Shown here piece after piece: positions 56,548 to 64,000 of a DNA stretch of 64,000 nucleotides. Position numbers and translations under genes: made by a program. Origin of the DNA: DASPNH01 sp035626675 (GTDB lineage Bacteria > Desulfobacterota > Binatia > UBA1149 > CAITLU01); the NCBI GenBank assembly GCA_035626675.1, contig DASPNH010000125.1, positions 1-64,000 of the forward strand, read 5' to 3'. The stretch's first letter is position 1. The number at the start of each line of letters is the position of its first letter. The notes under the pieces are model-generated. The model was not told the DNA's origin. It saw only the letters and a list, made by a program, of their open reading frames with translations, and did not search any database.

Positions 56548-57819
56548 TCAGCGCCGATCCGCGCAGCGCGCGGCAGCGGTGCTGATGCGGACGATTCGCA
56601 GATCGCCGAAGGGAGTTCCCACTCCGCTGTTGAGCACGAGTGCGACCGACAGGTTGCGATCGAGATCGGCCCAGGCGCCCGAGCCGCCAAAGCCGAAATG
56701 CCCGATGCCGTGCCGCACCGGCACGCCGAGCGTGAAGGGCCTGTGATAGCCGAGACGCCAGTGCATGGGGAACGGCACCACGCGATCGACGGTCGTGTTC
56801 TGCACCGTCGAGGCCTTGTGCACGGTCTTCTCGGAGCAGATCCGCACGCCGTCGAGCTCGCCGCCCGAGGCCAGTGCCGCATAGACACGCGCCAGAGAAC
56901 GCGCCGTGAAGATGCCGCTGGCCGAAGGATTGGGCGCAGCCGCGAATTCGATCGAATTGAAGTCGAGCTCGTCGATGCCGTTCGGGATCAGCGCGCGCTC
57001 GGCCTCGCGCAGATCGACGGGAACGCCGAACATGCGCAGCCAGCGGTTGATGGCGCCGAGATAGCGGCGCGCACGCTCGGTGCCGCCGTTGCCGGAGTTC
57101 ATGCCCATCGCCACCAGCGTCGCCTTGCGGTGCGCGAGCGCTTCGGGAAGGCCGACGTAGCACCCGTCGAGGTCCAGGGGCTTGGCCAGTTCCTCTTCGA
57201 GCACTTGGGCGAAGCTCTTGCCGGAAACGCGCTGGATGATCTCGCCCACGAGGTAGCCGTAGGTCAGGCCGTGGTATCCGTGCGCGGCGCCTGGCCGATG
57301 GATCGGCGTTGCCGCCTCCAGCGCATGGATCATGTAGTCCCAGTCGAGCATGCGACGCGCGTGATCAATCATGCTGCGGATGTCGTAGAGGCCGGCTTCG
57401 TGACACATCACCTGCCGGATGGTGATGTTCTCCTTTCCCGCCTGCGCGAACTCGGGCCAGTGCGTGGCAACCGGCTCGTCGTAGTCGACCAGGCCGCGGT
57501 CGGCCAGGATGTGCAGCAGAGTCGAAGCGATGCCCTTGGTGGTCGAGTAGGAGACCGAGGCCGTATCGGACAGCCAGGGCGAGCCGTTCGAGTCGAGGCT
57601 GCCGCCCCACAAATCCACCACCTTGGCGCCGCGATGGTAGATGCAGAGCGCCGCGCCGCCGGGGCCGCCGGCAGGGACCATCGTCTTGAACAGCCGAGCG
57701 ACCGACCAGAAATCGGGATGGATGTATCCTTCGACCTGCGCCGTCTTCATTCCACGCTGGAAGCTAAGCACGGCACTGGGGCCGGTCAGGCCCAAGGAGG
57801 AGAAACTCACGCGTGACAT
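56548..57819 (-). CDS. Serine hydrolase, class C beta-lactamase/esterase fold
   Basis: A 423-residue cytoplasmic-looking hydrolase (EstB/PBP-like). Nucleophile motif SxxK is present as SYSTTKGIASTLL. A second motif, YHGLTYGYLVGEIIQRV, is in the place of the Tyr-x-Asn element. Then GKSFAQVLEEELAKPLDL and the C-terminal FGFGGSGAWADLD (HxG-like). No signal peptide. Most such proteins are esterases rather than beta-lactamases. It may be in one operon with the TPR lipoprotein downstream. Start ATG 57819 or 57750. Confidence 0.88.
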   Translation of the reverse strand: MSRVSFSSLGLTGPSAVLSFQRGMKTAQVEGYIHPDFWSVARLFKTMVPAGGPGGAALCIYHRGAKVVDLWGGSLDSNGSPWLSDTASVSYSTTKGIASTLLHILADRGLVDYDEPVATHWPEFAQAGKENITIRQVMCHEAGLYDIRSMIDHARRMLDWDYMIHALEAATPIHRPGAAHGYHGLTYGYLVGEIIQRVSGKSFAQVLEEELAKPLDLDGCYVGLPEALAHRKATLVAMGMNSGNGGTERARRYLGAINRWLRMFGVPVDLREAERALIPNGIDELDFNSIEFAAAPNPSASGIFTARSLARVYAALASGGELDGVRICSEKTVHKASTVQNTTVDRVVPFPMHWRLGYHRPFTLGVPVRHGIGHFGFGGSGAWADLDRNLSVALVLNSGVGTPFGDLRIVRISTAAARCADRR

Positions 57820-58008
57820 AGGGTGCCTAGGTTAGCCGACGATGTCGGGCTGTGCAGTCCTTCCCTAGGGGAAACATCGGCCCTCTGCACGCGCGATGCC
57901 CGCCTGCTCCGACGTCGATGGGGCGTCACACGCATCAGGTGGCAGCACGCAAGCTTTCCCTCCGCACGCGTTCGGCCTAGGGGGAGGGCCAGCCCGAAAG
58001 GAGCCGCC

Positions 58009-58383
58009 ATGGATCTGCCCGTCAGCGTCAACACCCTGGGAGCCATCATCACCGCCTGCCTGGGAATCCTCGGGCTGTTCTTCCCGCTGACGGCGGCACG
58101 GCTGGTACGGCTGGAGCCGCAGGGTGAGCAGGGCATCTCGGAGCTGCGCGCCACCTACGGCGGCATCTTCCTGTCGATCGGCCTGTTCGCCGCCATTGCC
58201 CAGGAGCGCAACGTCTTTCGCGTCCTCGGCATCGGCTATCTCGGCGCGGCCGGTGCGCGTGCGTTCTCGATCTGGCACGACCAGAGCTATTCGGGCGCCA
58301 ACATCGGAGCGCTGGTCTTCGAGGTGGTGGTGGGACTGATCCTGCTCATCCCGTGGGAAAGTTTCATCGGCAACAGGCCCTGA
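58009..58383 (+). CDS. DUF4345-type membrane protein
   Basis: A 124-residue protein, ATG after AAAGGAG. Four hydrophobic segments (IITACLGILGLFFPLTAA, ATYGGIFLSIGLFAAIA, VLGIGYLGAAGARAFSI, IGALVFEVVVGLILLIPW). The pattern RATYGGIFLxxGL is typical for DUF4345. Function unknown. The TSUP gene starts 20 bp downstream, so the two are co-transcribed. Confidence 0.78.
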   Translation: MDLPVSVNTLGAIITACLGILGLFFPLTAARLVRLEPQGEQGISELRATYGGIFLSIGLFAAIAQERNVFRVLGIGYLGAAGARAFSIWHDQSYSGANIGALVFEVVVGLILLIPWESFIGNRP

Positions 58384-58403
58384 AGCGGGAGCCACCGGCG
58401 CGC

Positions 58404-59183
58404 ATGGCTGGCGCGCGCGGCATGCTCGACAGTGTGCTGGCGGCGGGGCGATGCGGCGCAAACACCTTGCTCGACTTCACCTCCATCGCCGCGTTCCTCA
58501 TCATCGCGGCCTCCAGCTACCTGCAAGGCGCGGTCGGCTTCGGCCATGCGCTGATCGCCGCTCCGTTGCTGACGCTGCTCGATCCGAGTCTGGTGCCGGG
58601 GCCGGTGACCGCCTCCAGCATCGTGCTGAGCATGCTGGTGATGTGGCGCGAGCGCGGCGCCGACATCACCCCTGCGCACATCGAGTGGACCCTGGCCGGC
58701 CGCCTGCCGGGAAGCGCGCTGGGTGCCGTGGCCGTGGCGCTGATTCCCGAGACGAGCCTGGCGATCTTCGTGGCGGTGCTGGTGCTGGTGGCCGTGGCCA
58801 TCAGCATGTCGGGCCTGCATCCGGTGATCCAGCGGCGAAGCCTGCTGATTGCGGGCGTGCTGTCGGGGTTCATGGGAACGTCCGCATCCACCGGCGGGCC
58901 GCCGCTGGCGCTGCTCTATCAGCACTTTCCCGGACCCACGCTGCGCGCGGCGCTGGCCGCCAACTTCGCGCTCGGCGGCGTGATCTCGCTGGTCGCGCTG
59001 TGGATCGCGGGCAAGTACGGCAGCGAGCAGACCGGGTCGTCGGTGCTGCTGAGCGCGGCGGCGGTGGCAGGCTTTGCGTTCTCGGGCAGGGCCGCGCGCT
59101 TCTTCGATGCGGGCAGGACGCGCGTGGCCGTCCTGGCGATCTCGGCGGTGTCGGCGCTGCTGGTGCTGGTGCGGGAACTGTAG
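58404..59183 (+). CDS. TSUP/TauE-SafE-family permease
   Basis: A 259-residue membrane protein with eight hydrophobic segments in two halves. Family motifs: QGAVGFGHALIAAPLLTLL in the first half and SGFMGTSASTGGPPLALLYQ in the second. TSUP proteins export sulfite, sulfonates or sulfoacetate. There is no clear ribosome-binding site; ATG 58404 and 58422 are both possible. Confidence 0.88.
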   Translation: MAGARGMLDSVLAAGRCGANTLLDFTSIAAFLIIAASSYLQGAVGFGHALIAAPLLTLLDPSLVPGPVTASSIVLSMLVMWRERGADITPAHIEWTLAGRLPGSALGAVAVALIPETSLAIFVAVLVLVAVAISMSGLHPVIQRRSLLIAGVLSGFMGTSASTGGPPLALLYQHFPGPTLRAALAANFALGGVISLVALWIAGKYGSEQTGSSVLLSAAAVAGFAFSGRAARFFDAGRTRVAVLAISAVSALLVLVREL

Positions 59184-59349
59184 CGTCGCGGTCCGGCGTT
59201 GCGGCCGAGTGACGTCGGTCGGATGCGTCGCTCGTGACGGCGAGCCCCTGAACCGGTCCCGTCAAACAGGAAGCTTCTCGGTGATCGCCTGGCCTCCGCA
59301 TGCGCGGCCGTGTTGCAGCAACCGCGAAACCTTTCACCATGGCGGCATC

Positions 59350-60216
59350 ATGAGCTCACCTTCCCTTTTCCTCGTCGACGTGTTCGCGGAGCGGCCCTAC
59401 GCGGGCAACCAGCTTGCCGTCGTCATCGGCGCCGATGGTTGGGCCACCGAGCGCATGCAGGCGTTCGCGCAGGAGATGAACTTCTCGGAGACGACCTTCG
59501 TCGCCTCCACCACGCCGCGAGATGGCGGCTACGACGTGCGCATCTTCACGCCCGCCGAAGAGCTGCCCTTTGCCGGCCATCCCACGCTCGGAACGGCGTG
59601 GGTGCTGCGCAACTTCGTCATCGGCAGCGCGGCGGGCAGCGTCACGCTGAACCTTCGCGTCGGCGCCATCGCGGTTTCGTTCGAGGGCGACGATGGCAGC
59701 GGGCGCTGCTGGCTGCGTCCGCGTCCGCCGGTTCTCGGACCGGTGCGCAACGTGCTCGAGATCGCGTCGGTTCTCGGGCTGCCGCTGCAGGCCATCGACC
59801 AGCGTTTCGTGTGCCAGGACGTCGCGGTCGGAGTCGAGTTCGTGCTGGTTCCGCTGCGCTCGCTCGAGGCGCTGCGCAGTCTGCGACCGCCTTCCATTCC
59901 CGCCACGCTTTCGGGCAAGGGCACCGGCGTGCTGGCATTCTGCGCCGGCGGCTACGACGAGGGCGGCGAGATCGCGGCGCGGATGTTCTTCGACGCCCGC
60001 GGCATCCGCGAGGATCCGGCCACCGGCTCGGCCAACGCGTGCCTGGCCGCGTATGTTTCGGAGCACCGCTTCCTCGGAGGCGACGTGGTCGAGGCACGGG
60101 TCCAGCAGGGATACGAGATCGATCGGCCCTCCACGCTCTATCTTCGCGCGGCATCGCCGCAGGAGGTGCAGGTCGGCGGCAAGGTCGTCCTGGTCGCGCG
60201 CGGCGAGGTCGCGTGA
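59350..60216 (+). CDS. PhzF-family isomerase/epimerase
   Basis: A 288-residue PhzF fold protein. Signatures: VDVFAERPYAGNQLAVVIGA, MNFSETTF (catalytic Glu), FTPAEELPFAGHPTLGTA, and GIREDPATGSANACLAAYV. The phenazine pathway itself is absent, so it is a general isomerase of this fold. ATG 59350 has no strong Shine-Dalgarno. DUF2905 follows after 3 bp. Confidence 0.9.
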   Translation: MSSPSLFLVDVFAERPYAGNQLAVVIGADGWATERMQAFAQEMNFSETTFVASTTPRDGGYDVRIFTPAEELPFAGHPTLGTAWVLRNFVIGSAAGSVTLNLRVGAIAVSFEGDDGSGRCWLRPRPPVLGPVRNVLEIASVLGLPLQAIDQRFVCQDVAVGVEFVLVPLRSLEALRSLRPPSIPATLSGKGTGVLAFCAGGYDEGGEIAARMFFDARGIREDPATGSANACLAAYVSEHRFLGGDVVEARVQQGYEIDRPSTLYLRAASPQEVQVGGKVVLVARGEVA

Positions 60217-60219
60217 GCG

Positions 60220-60429
60220 ATGGGCGGCGTTTCGCGCATCCTGATCATCGCCGGAATCGTGCTCGTCGTGGCAGGCCTGGCGTGGCCTCTGATGGCCAAG
60301 CTCGGCCTGGGCCGTCTGCCCGGCGACATTGCCGTCGAGCGCGAGAGCTTCCGCTTCTATTTTCCGATCACGACGATGATCGTCATCAACGTCGTGCTGT
60401 GGCTGCTGTTTCGCCTGTTCGGCCGCTAG
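60220..60429 (+). CDS. DUF2905 membrane protein
   Basis: A 69-residue protein with two membrane helices and the family signature GLGRLPGDIAVERESFRFYF between them. Three bases separate it from the PhzF gene, so translational coupling is likely. Function unknown. Confidence 0.88.
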   Translation: MGGVSRILIIAGIVLVVAGLAWPLMAKLGLGRLPGDIAVERESFRFYFPITTMIVINVVLWLLFRLFGR

Positions 60430-60480
60430 GCGTCTGGTTGCGTCGATGAGCCGCGGCCTGGCCTTCCCGGTGTCGGTTCG

Positions 60481-61434
60481 TTGCTGAGCCACGGCGCGCT
60501 GCTGATCATCGGAGCTGCGCTGGCCTTCAGCCTGATGACCGTGTTCGTCAAGGCGGCCGGGCAGCGCCTGCCCAGTCAGGAAGTGGTGCTGGCGCGTGCG
60601 CTGGTCAGCCTGGTGCTGACCTGGATGCTGCTGCGAGCGCGCCGAATGTCGCCGTGGGGGACGCATCGCTTCCTGCTCTTCCTGCGCGGCCTGCTCGGAG
60701 GGCTGGCGCTGGCATGCGTGTTCTACTCGGTCACCGTCCTGCCGCTCGCCGACGCCACGGTGCTCCAGTACCTGTACCCGACGTTCACGGCATTACTGGC
60801 CGCAGTCGTTCTCGGTGAGCGCGCAGGGCGCGGTGCTCTGCTTGCCAGCGTCGTGAGCCTGGCCGGCGTGCTGCTGGTGGCCAAGCCCAGCATCATCTTC
60901 GGCTCGGCCTCGGCGCCGCTGGAGCCGCTGCACGTGGCCATCGCCGTCTGCGGCGCGGTGCTGACCGCGCTGGCCTACATCGACGTCAAGCGTCTGGCAG
61001 CGCTCGAAGATCCGCTGGTGATCGTGTTCTGGTTTCCGCTCATCACGGTGCCGCTGACGATCCCGACGCTCCTCGACACGTTCGTGTGGCCGCAGGGGAT
61101 GGAGTGGGTGTGGCTGCTCGGCGTCGGAGTGTGCACGCAGGCCGGTCAGGTGCTGTTCACTCGCGGCCTGCTCTACGAGAGTGCCACGCGTGCGACCGCG
61201 CTGACCTATCTTCAGGTGGTCTTCGCCGCGCTCTGGGGAGCGCTTTTCTTCGGCGAGGTGCCCGACGTGCTCACCGGCGTCGGCGCCATGCTGGTGGTCA
61301 GCGGCGCGGTCTGGCTTGCCTGGCAGGGACGCAGCGCATCGGCTCCGCCCTCGCCCGACGCCGAAGCGCTTCCGATCGAGGTGATCGAGGAGGCGGAAGA
61401 CCTCGTTACGGGCTCGGCCGCATCCGATGGGTGA
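60481..61434 (+). CDS. EamA/DMT-family transporter
   Basis: A 317-residue permease with ten predicted helices and two EamA halves (SLMTVFVKAAGQRLPSQEVV; PLADATVLQYLYPTFTALLA; second half TALTYLQVVFAALWGALFFG). TTG 60481 is the likely start. Drug/metabolite exporters of this type move amino acids, nucleotides or other small molecules. The C-terminal ~35 residues are acidic and disordered. It may be transcribed with PhzF and DUF2905. Confidence 0.88.
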   Translation: MLSHGALLIIGAALAFSLMTVFVKAAGQRLPSQEVVLARALVSLVLTWMLLRARRMSPWGTHRFLLFLRGLLGGLALACVFYSVTVLPLADATVLQYLYPTFTALLAAVVLGERAGRGALLASVVSLAGVLLVAKPSIIFGSASAPLEPLHVAIAVCGAVLTALAYIDVKRLAALEDPLVIVFWFPLITVPLTIPTLLDTFVWPQGMEWVWLLGVGVCTQAGQVLFTRGLLYESATRATALTYLQVVFAALWGALFFGEVPDVLTGVGAMLVVSGAVWLAWQGRSASAPPSPDAEALPIEVIEEAEDLVTGSAASDG

Positions 61435-61583
61435 GCAGGCCCCACTGGCGAGGGCAAAGCAGCGCCGCAAGCTGGCCGCGAACATTGAAGACGGCTGCGG
61501 CAGGGACGGTCTAGACTTCGTGGAGATGCCGCACTTGGCGGCGCATCGATGGTGCGAGAGACCACCCGATCTGGAGGTATCCC

Positions 61584-62009
61584 ATGACTCTGAGACATCT
61601 GCTCGCCGTCTGCCTGGCAACAGCCCTGGTTGCGGGCGCAGCTCCGGCGTTCGCCAACGGTGACTATTACGAGCGCAGGACCGAGACGCGCTCGTACGAC
61701 TACGACGACGGCTACGACGACGATCGCTACGATCACGACGATCGCTACGACCGCTATGACGATGATGACGACTACGATCGACGCACCTACTACCGCCGCG
61801 AAGTGCGTCGCGTGGTGCCGCGCTACCACCGCACGATCGTAGAGCACCGGATCGCTCCGTACGTGCATCGCACGCACGTCTTCTACGACGGTCCGTGCCG
61901 CGTCGAGCGTGCCTACCTGAGCACCGGCGCCGTCGAGGAGACGCGCCGCTGCCCGGCGCCCTCGACAGTCGTCATCCAGCCGGCGCCGGTGGTCGAGTAC
62001 AGGTACTGA
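61584..62009 (+). CDS. Small exported Asp/Tyr-rich repeat protein
   Basis: A 141-residue protein from ATG 61584 after GGAGG. A signal peptide (LLAVCLATALVAGAAPAFA) is followed by a ~45-residue Asp/Tyr/Arg repetitive tract (YDDGYDDDRYDHDDRYDRYD), then a His/Arg-rich segment with two Cys (GPCRVER and RRCPAP). The acidic tract could bind metals. Function unknown. An intrinsic terminator lies 53 bp downstream, so it is a single transcript. Confidence 0.72.
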   Translation: MTLRHLLAVCLATALVAGAAPAFANGDYYERRTETRSYDYDDGYDDDRYDHDDRYDRYDDDDDYDRRTYYRREVRRVVPRYHRTIVEHRIAPYVHRTHVFYDGPCRVERAYLSTGAVEETRRCPAPSTVVIQPAPVVEYRY

Positions 62010-62061
62010 TCGGCACGGCCGCGCGCGGGCGCTCGTGCGCGGCCCTTACGCGTCGCGAAAG

Positions 62062-62094
62062 GAAAGGACGGCCATCGGGTCGTCCTTTCTTTTT
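62062..62094 (+). terminator. Intrinsic terminator after the Asp/Tyr-rich protein gene
   Basis: GAAAGGACG (62062-62070) pairs with CGTCCTTTC (62081-62089), a 9-bp stem with a 10-nt loop, followed by TTTTT (62090-62094). Confidence 0.85.
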
Positions 62095-62461
62095 GGCCGA
62101 ATCAGCGAGCTCATTCTGAGACACGCGGTGATCCTGGAATCGGCAATCCGCGGCGGTCTTCCGTGTGCCGTGACGCAGTGCGATGGAGGTCACGAGCGGA
62201 GTGCTCGGCGCGCGAAATGCGCCGTGTTCGGCCGGGGAATTCCGCTCAGGACCCGATGCTGGCAGGCCGTCGCGCATGTCTCCCCCCGAATGCCATGGAC
62301 GACACCCACCGCGTGCCGGCGCTTCCCGACTCGCTGCCGCGTCCCTGCCGCGGCCAGAATTGCGGATCGGCCGCAGCGTCGTCGTCGCTGATGCGGAGCT
62401 GAAGATTTCTTTGGCAAGAAGCCCTGGTGTTTGGTCGGGCACGACCGTACCGTCGCGCGGC
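62095..62461. other. Intergenic region without recognisable gene
   Basis: About 370 bp after the terminator. Open frames here have no start signals or homology I can support. No repeat or hairpin other than the preceding terminator is evident. Confidence 0.5.
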
Positions 62462-62890
62462 ATGGAAAGTCTGCTTGCGGCAGCATTGATCGTCGTGTTC
62501 GGAAGCCTGTCCTGCCTGCACCTTTATTGGGCCGTCGGTGGCCGCAGGGCATGGCACGCAGCCATCCCCGAAGTGGACGGAGACCTGGCTTTCGAGCCGT
62601 CCCGTTTTGCGACACTGACCGTCGCCGCCGTCCTTGCCGCGTGCGCGGGTGTGGTCGCAGCCACCGCAGGGTTCCTGTCGGTGCCGGTGTCCACGAACCT
62701 GCTGCGCTCGCTTGCCGCCGGCCTGGCCGTGATCCTGGCGCTTCGCGCCATCGGCGACTTCAGCCTGTTCGGCATGTTCAAGCAGGTCGAAGGCACCTAC
62801 TTCGCCGAGATGGATTCTCTGGTGTACTCGCCTCTCTGCCTCGTGCTCGCGATCGGCGCGGTCGTGATCGCGATGCCGCCTCTGGCCTGA
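62462..62890 (+). CDS. DUF3995 membrane protein
   Basis: A 142-residue protein with four membrane helices; LIVVFGSLSCLHLYWAVGG near the N-terminus and FAEMDSLVYSPLCLVLAIG near the C-terminus are characteristic of DUF3995. The function is unknown. It is unlinked to obvious partners. Confidence 0.85.
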   Translation: MESLLAAALIVVFGSLSCLHLYWAVGGRRAWHAAIPEVDGDLAFEPSRFATLTVAAVLAACAGVVAATAGFLSVPVSTNLLRSLAAGLAVILALRAIGDFSLFGMFKQVEGTYFAEMDSLVYSPLCLVLAIGAVVIAMPPLA

Positions 62891-63068
62891 GCGCGACTCC
62901 ACTTCTTCGCTGACAATCGGGCGTGCGCGGCATCGTCGCGCGCATGCAGCGACCGGTTGCTGCCTCGTGCGCTGCGACCGCGGGCCCGGCTCTGTACATC
63001 GCGGACGGCCGAGCCAGCCCAAAAAACCTGCACTTTCCCTGCGCGGCGCCTTCGGCTACGCACGGCCC

Positions 63069-63869
63069 ATGGCCGTCACCATCTTCGGGATCGTCAACCT
63101 CACCGAAGATTCCTTCTCGGACGGCGGCTGCTATCTCGAGCCCGCTGCCGCAATCGAGCACGCACTGGCGCTGGCGGCCGACGGCGCCGACGTCATCGAT
63201 CTCGGGCCGGCCTCGAGCGCTCCCGAGTCGGCTGACGTCTCGGCACGAACCGAGATCGCCCGCCTGGCTCCGGTCATGGCAGCGCTCGCGCAGCATGGCG
63301 TCGCGATGAGCGTGGACTCGTGGCGCACTCCGACGCAGCGGTTCGCGCTCGAGCGCGGAGCAGCATGGCTCAACGACATCCGCGGTTTCGAGGACGCCGG
63401 CTTTCACGCCGAGCTGGCGGCCAGCGGCGCACGCCTCGTCGTCATGCATTCGATCCAGCGCGGCCCTCGCGCCACCCGCGAGCACACCGACCCCGAGGGC
63501 GTGCTGCGGTCTGTCTTCGACTTCTTCGACGAGCGCGTCGCCACGCTGGAGGCAGCGGGAATCGGCCGCGACCGACTGGTGCTGGATCCCGGCATGGGAC
63601 TCTTTCTCGGCGCCGATCCTGCGCCTTCGGTGCTGGTGCTGCGGCGCCTCGCGGACCTGCGCGAGCGTTACGGCTGCGAGGTGATGATCTCGGTTTCGCG
63701 CAAGTCGCTCGTCGGGCGTCTGGCGGGCCGCGCCGTGCATCAGCGTGAAGCGGCTTCGCTGGCCGCCGAGCTCTTCGCCATCGAGCGCGGCGCGACGATG
63801 ATCCGGACGCACGAGCCACGCCTGCTGCGAGACGGGCTGAACGTTCTAACGGCGCTGCAGGGGACCTAG
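63069..63869 (+). CDS. folP: Dihydropteroate synthase, Sul-like clade
   Basis: A 266-residue TIM-barrel enzyme joining 4-aminobenzoate and hydroxymethyl-dihydropterin pyrophosphate in folate synthesis. It has FGIVNLTEDSFSDGG rather than the usual VNVTPDSFSDGG, and VDSWRTPTQRFALERGA, LNDIRGFEDA, LVVMHSIQR, LVLDPGMGLFLG, MISVSRKSLVGR and SLAAELFAIERGA...RTHEP. From memory these match the mobile Sul1/Sul2 proteins (NLTEDSF, VMHSAQR, LDPGMGFFL, SVSRKSF, RTHAP) better than E. coli FolP. At position 178, where Sul1 has the discriminating Phe, this enzyme has Leu. A folate-pathway function is certain by family; sulfonamide tolerance is not shown. Confidence 0.9.
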   Translation: MAVTIFGIVNLTEDSFSDGGCYLEPAAAIEHALALAADGADVIDLGPASSAPESADVSARTEIARLAPVMAALAQHGVAMSVDSWRTPTQRFALERGAAWLNDIRGFEDAGFHAELAASGARLVVMHSIQRGPRATREHTDPEGVLRSVFDFFDERVATLEAAGIGRDRLVLDPGMGLFLGADPAPSVLVLRRLADLRERYGCEVMISVSRKSLVGRLAGRAVHQREAASLAAELFAIERGATMIRTHEPRLLRDGLNVLTALQGT

Positions 63870-63950
63870 ACCCACGCAGGGTGAATGATCCTGCGCCGGC
63901 CGCGTCGCGTAATGCAGGAGCGGCCCGGCCGGAGCTGCCCCGAGCGCGCA

Positions 63951-64000
63951 GTGCCACGCAAGAGTGAACACATCGAGGTGGAGGGCAGGCGCATCGCCGT
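63951..64000 (+). CDS. Start of a probable LigD polymerase/ligase (partial)
   Basis: The last 50 bp open from GTG 63951: MPRKSEHIEVEGRRIAV. This is how LigD polymerase-domain proteins of non-homologous end joining often begin (VEVDGRRVxLxNxDKVLYP). Only 17 residues are visible, so the call is tentative. Confidence 0.4.
   Translation, partial: MPRKSEHIEVEGRRIA

Noticed and set aside
57870..57890. TTCCCTAGGGGAA near-palindrome between the serine hydrolase and DUF4345 genes
   Set aside because: Short, single, and without relation to a known operator or promoter element.
62010..62461. Open frames of 118 and 163 codons
   Set aside because: They run across the intrinsic terminator, have no ribosome-binding site, and the protein strings are composition-driven.
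1..64000. tRNA or rRNA genes
   Set aside because: No T-loop-like GGTTCRA motif in a suitable cloverleaf context and no rRNA-like stretch was noticed on reading; a tRNAscan run would be decisive.

Overview
The window is GC-rich chromosomal DNA from a free-living bacterium. The mix of genes suggests a deltaproteobacterial-type lineage such as Binatota/Binatia or a Myxococcota relative. It includes secreted proteins with Thr-rich linkers and dockerin-like repeats, MocR and OmpR regulators, a deazaflavin (F420)-dependent nitroreductase homologue, a diiron oxygenase-like protein, a P450 and a LigD start. The lineage call is an inference from gene content. No rRNA, tRNA, CRISPR array or complete insertion sequence was seen.

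Layout. 1-2,300: a lower-GC stretch with 23-bp direct repeats at the edge, a small exported protein, a decayed fragment and a frameshifted signal-peptidase homologue that lacks the catalytic Ser. 2,446-4,115: xth and nnrD, overlapping. 4,239-8,636: a very large exported protein split by one in-frame TGA; its second half carries a tyrosinase-like dicopper domain, thrombospondin type 3 repeats and a dockerin-like tail. 8,742-13,216: PQQ-type sugar dehydrogenase, NHL propeller protein, exported thioredoxin. 13,283-18,378: molybdopterin oxidoreductase, a double NTF2-fold protein interrupted by an intergenic-type repeat, and a MocR regulator. 18,663-22,562: small exported proteins and a Cpx-like stress operon (CpxP-like protein, OmpR regulator, histidine kinase). 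22,680-22,945: a 37-bp tandem array. 22,963-29,474: PtsN, a DUF6600 protein with a long disordered tail, a thioredoxin-fold protein, a phosphatase and a PEBP-family protein. 29,805-30,020: a 49-bp tandem array. 30,252-35,681: diiron protein with a perfect dyad in its promoter region, MerR regulator, DUF4142, zinc alcohol dehydrogenase, hybrid-less membrane histidine kinase. 36,015-41,280: RidA with an indolepyruvate/pyruvate-decarboxylase-type enzyme, VOC protein, ABC exporter. 41,324-43,753: DDN-family protein and a lower-GC HEAT-repeat protein. 46,892-43,876 (minus strand): a tightly overlapping operon of SDR, carboxymuconolactone-decarboxylase-fold protein, styrene-oxide-isomerase-like membrane protein and P450. 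47,095-59,183: beta-helix protein, MFS, methyltransferase, two tandem small exported paralogues, bacterioferritin, serine protease, fatty acid hydroxylase, TPR lipoprotein, serine hydrolase, DUF4345, TSUP permease. 59,350-64,000: PhzF, DUF2905, EamA, an Asp/Tyr-rich exported protein, DUF3995, a Sul-like dihydropteroate synthase, and the start of a probable ligD.

Two families of short hairpin repeats punctuate the window. One is a perfect palindrome around AAGGGGACAGTCCCCTT (about nine copies). The other is a longer hairpin around GGGGTCAGGCACC followed by a T-run, which looks like a mobile terminator. They sit at gene ends and sometimes supply the stop codon. A third repeat, a 27-bp-spaced pair of GGGGTCAGGTACTGAA, occurs once between genes and once in frame inside a coding sequence. 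The strongest leads are the Sul-like DHPS, the P450/isomerase-like operon, the TGA-split tyrosinase-like protein with a hairpin just after the TGA, and the repeat families.
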